Made by a program: the position numbers and the translations under genes
The notes under the pieces: model-generated
The model's database searches: none
What the model was told of the DNA's origin: nothing
The model's input: only the letters and a program-made list of their open reading frames with translations
NCBI RefSeq assembly: GCF_010119195.1
Contig: NZ_WRXL01000003.1
Coordinates: 62,001-126,000 of the forward strand
Source of the DNA: Haloarcula salina
Lineage (GTDB): Archaea; Halobacteriota; Halobacteria; Halobacteriales; Haloarculaceae
Direction of reading: 5' to 3'
Length of the DNA: 64,000 nt
Part shown: positions 63,389 through 64,000 of the stretch, one piece after another
How positions within the stretch are numbered: the first letter of the stretch is position 1
Layout of the letters: each line of letters starts with the position of its first letter

Positions 63389-64000
63389 TCAGGGCGGTTC
63401 GACCGCGACGAACTCCAGGCCCTTCCGGGCGAGCAATTGGCGCGCCCGGTCGGTCACCGAGGGAGCGACGAGGACGCCGCGGACCTCGCTGTCGGCGTGT
63501 AAGTCGCGTTCGAGCGCCTCGACGTAGCGGCCCAGTTGGCCGACGGCGTCCGGTCCGACCCGGCGGCGCTTGAGTTCGACGACGACCGTCCGCCCCTCGC
63601 TGTCCTCGCCGTAGACGTCGACCGCTCCCGCGGCCGTCTCGCGCTCGGTCGCCAGCGGCGTGAACCCCTCCTCGACGAGTGCCGGGGTTTCGAGGATACG
63701 TTCCTTCAGGTCGGCCTCGGTCCCGGTGAGCGCGAGGTCCGCGGAGTCGCTCACGTCGAAGGCCGCGGCGTGGGCGACCGTCTCGAAGGCGACTTCGAGC
63801 GACTCGTCGGGCGTCGACCGCGTGGAGCGGACGACGAGCGTGCCGTCGTCGACGGTGACGCTGTGGTCACAGCCCGGCGGCTGCCAGTTCACCGGCTGCT
63901 GGCCCTCGTCGGTGTGGACCAGCGCGGCCCCGTCGGGCTTGAGCATCACGTGGCGGTCCCCCGGACCCAGCGAACTGGCCGCCCGCCCCTCGTACTCGAC
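63389..64000 (-). CDS. nucS: Endonuclease NucS (5' end outside window)
   Basis: A partial gene: 203 C-terminal residues are present and the N-terminus lies beyond base 64000. The N-terminal part of the fragment (EGRAASSLGPGDRHVMLKPDGAALVHT) matches the NucS DNA-binding half. The RecB-like nuclease half has AGAVDVYGEDSEGRTVVVELKRRR, with the D-ELK catalytic arrangement, and VGQLGRYVEAL. NucS cuts both strands at mismatches and acts in a MutS-independent repair pathway in archaea and actinobacteria. The gene ends LEFVAVEPP, with no obvious long PCNA-binding tail. Confidence 0.94.
   Translation of the reverse strand, partial: VEYEGRAASSLGPGDRHVMLKPDGAALVHTDEGQQPVNWQPPGCDHSVTVDDGTLVVRSTRSTPDESLEVAFETVAHAAAFDVSDSADLALTGTEADLKERILETPALVEEGFTPLATERETAAGAVDVYGEDSEGRTVVVELKRRRVGPDAVGQLGRYVEALERDLHADSEVRGVLVAPSVTDRARQLLARKGLEFVAVEPP

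Overview
The window is a gene-dense, very GC-rich stretch of a haloarchaeal chromosome (Halobacteria; the genus cannot be fixed by eye). The evidence is the split archaeal RNA polymerase genes (rpoH-B''-B'-A'-A''), archaeal EF-1alpha and EF-2, acidic Asp/Glu-rich proteins, Tat signals, halobacterial transducer and bacterio-opsin-activator families, F420 genes, and TATA boxes about 25-35 bases ahead of nearly leaderless start codons. I recognise 64 protein genes (the first and last are cut by the window ends) and two tRNAs. I see no insertion sequence, CRISPR array, rRNA or replication origin.

Layout. 1-4.2 kb: the end of an HprK-like P-loop kinase gene, then a Tat-exported metallophosphoesterase with a C-terminal dockerin, overlapping a surface protein with a cohesin domain. 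4.3-28.7 kb, mostly minus strand: the transcription/translation backbone rpoH-rpoB2-rpoB1-rpoA1-rpoA2-nusA, rps12-rps7, fusA, tuf-rps10 and tRNA-Ala. Other genes separate these blocks: a chemotaxis-type transducer between nusA and rps12; a BioMNY biotin transporter, a lipoprotein, an HExxH protein and an unknown membrane pair between rps7 and fusA; and homoserine dehydrogenase, an ACT-domain protein and an M48-like protein without its zinc ligands between fusA and tuf.

28.9-38.8 kb: tRNA-Asp, a 338-base gene-free stretch with hairpins, small conserved haloarchaeal genes, a YfcE-type phosphodiesterase, the F420 pair cofE-mer, a methyltransferase, a MoxR-DUF58-transglutaminase operon and translation factor SUI1/aIF1. 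39-47 kb: a secreted gluzincin-like protein, an EamA transporter, an AIR-synthase-like protein, the thiamine fusion ThiD-ThiN and a receiver-PAS-histidine kinase. 47-55.8 kb: a minus-strand cluster of CDP-alcohol phosphotransferase, PHP phosphoesterase and VTT/DedA-like membrane protein, then a GNAT protein, a DsbA-like oxidoreductase, a 2-hydroxyacid dehydrogenase, TauE/SafE plus UspA, HPP and a multi-pass membrane protein.

55.9-59.4 kb: an arsenic-resistance unit (arsR, thioredoxin-coupled arsC, arsM, acr3), AT-richer than its surroundings, with a thioredoxin gene diverging from it. 59.4-64 kb: mutS without an adjacent mutL, a Bat-type HTH regulator diverging from a HalOD1 protein, and the nuclease gene nucS running off the right end.

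The most unusual content is the overlapping dockerin/cohesin gene pair, which looks like a one-enzyme, one-scaffold surface attachment system. Next are the catalytically dead M48 homologue, three strong hairpins between that gene and fusA, a 28-bp tandem repeat upstream of the TauE/SafE gene, and the ars unit with its diverging thioredoxin gene.
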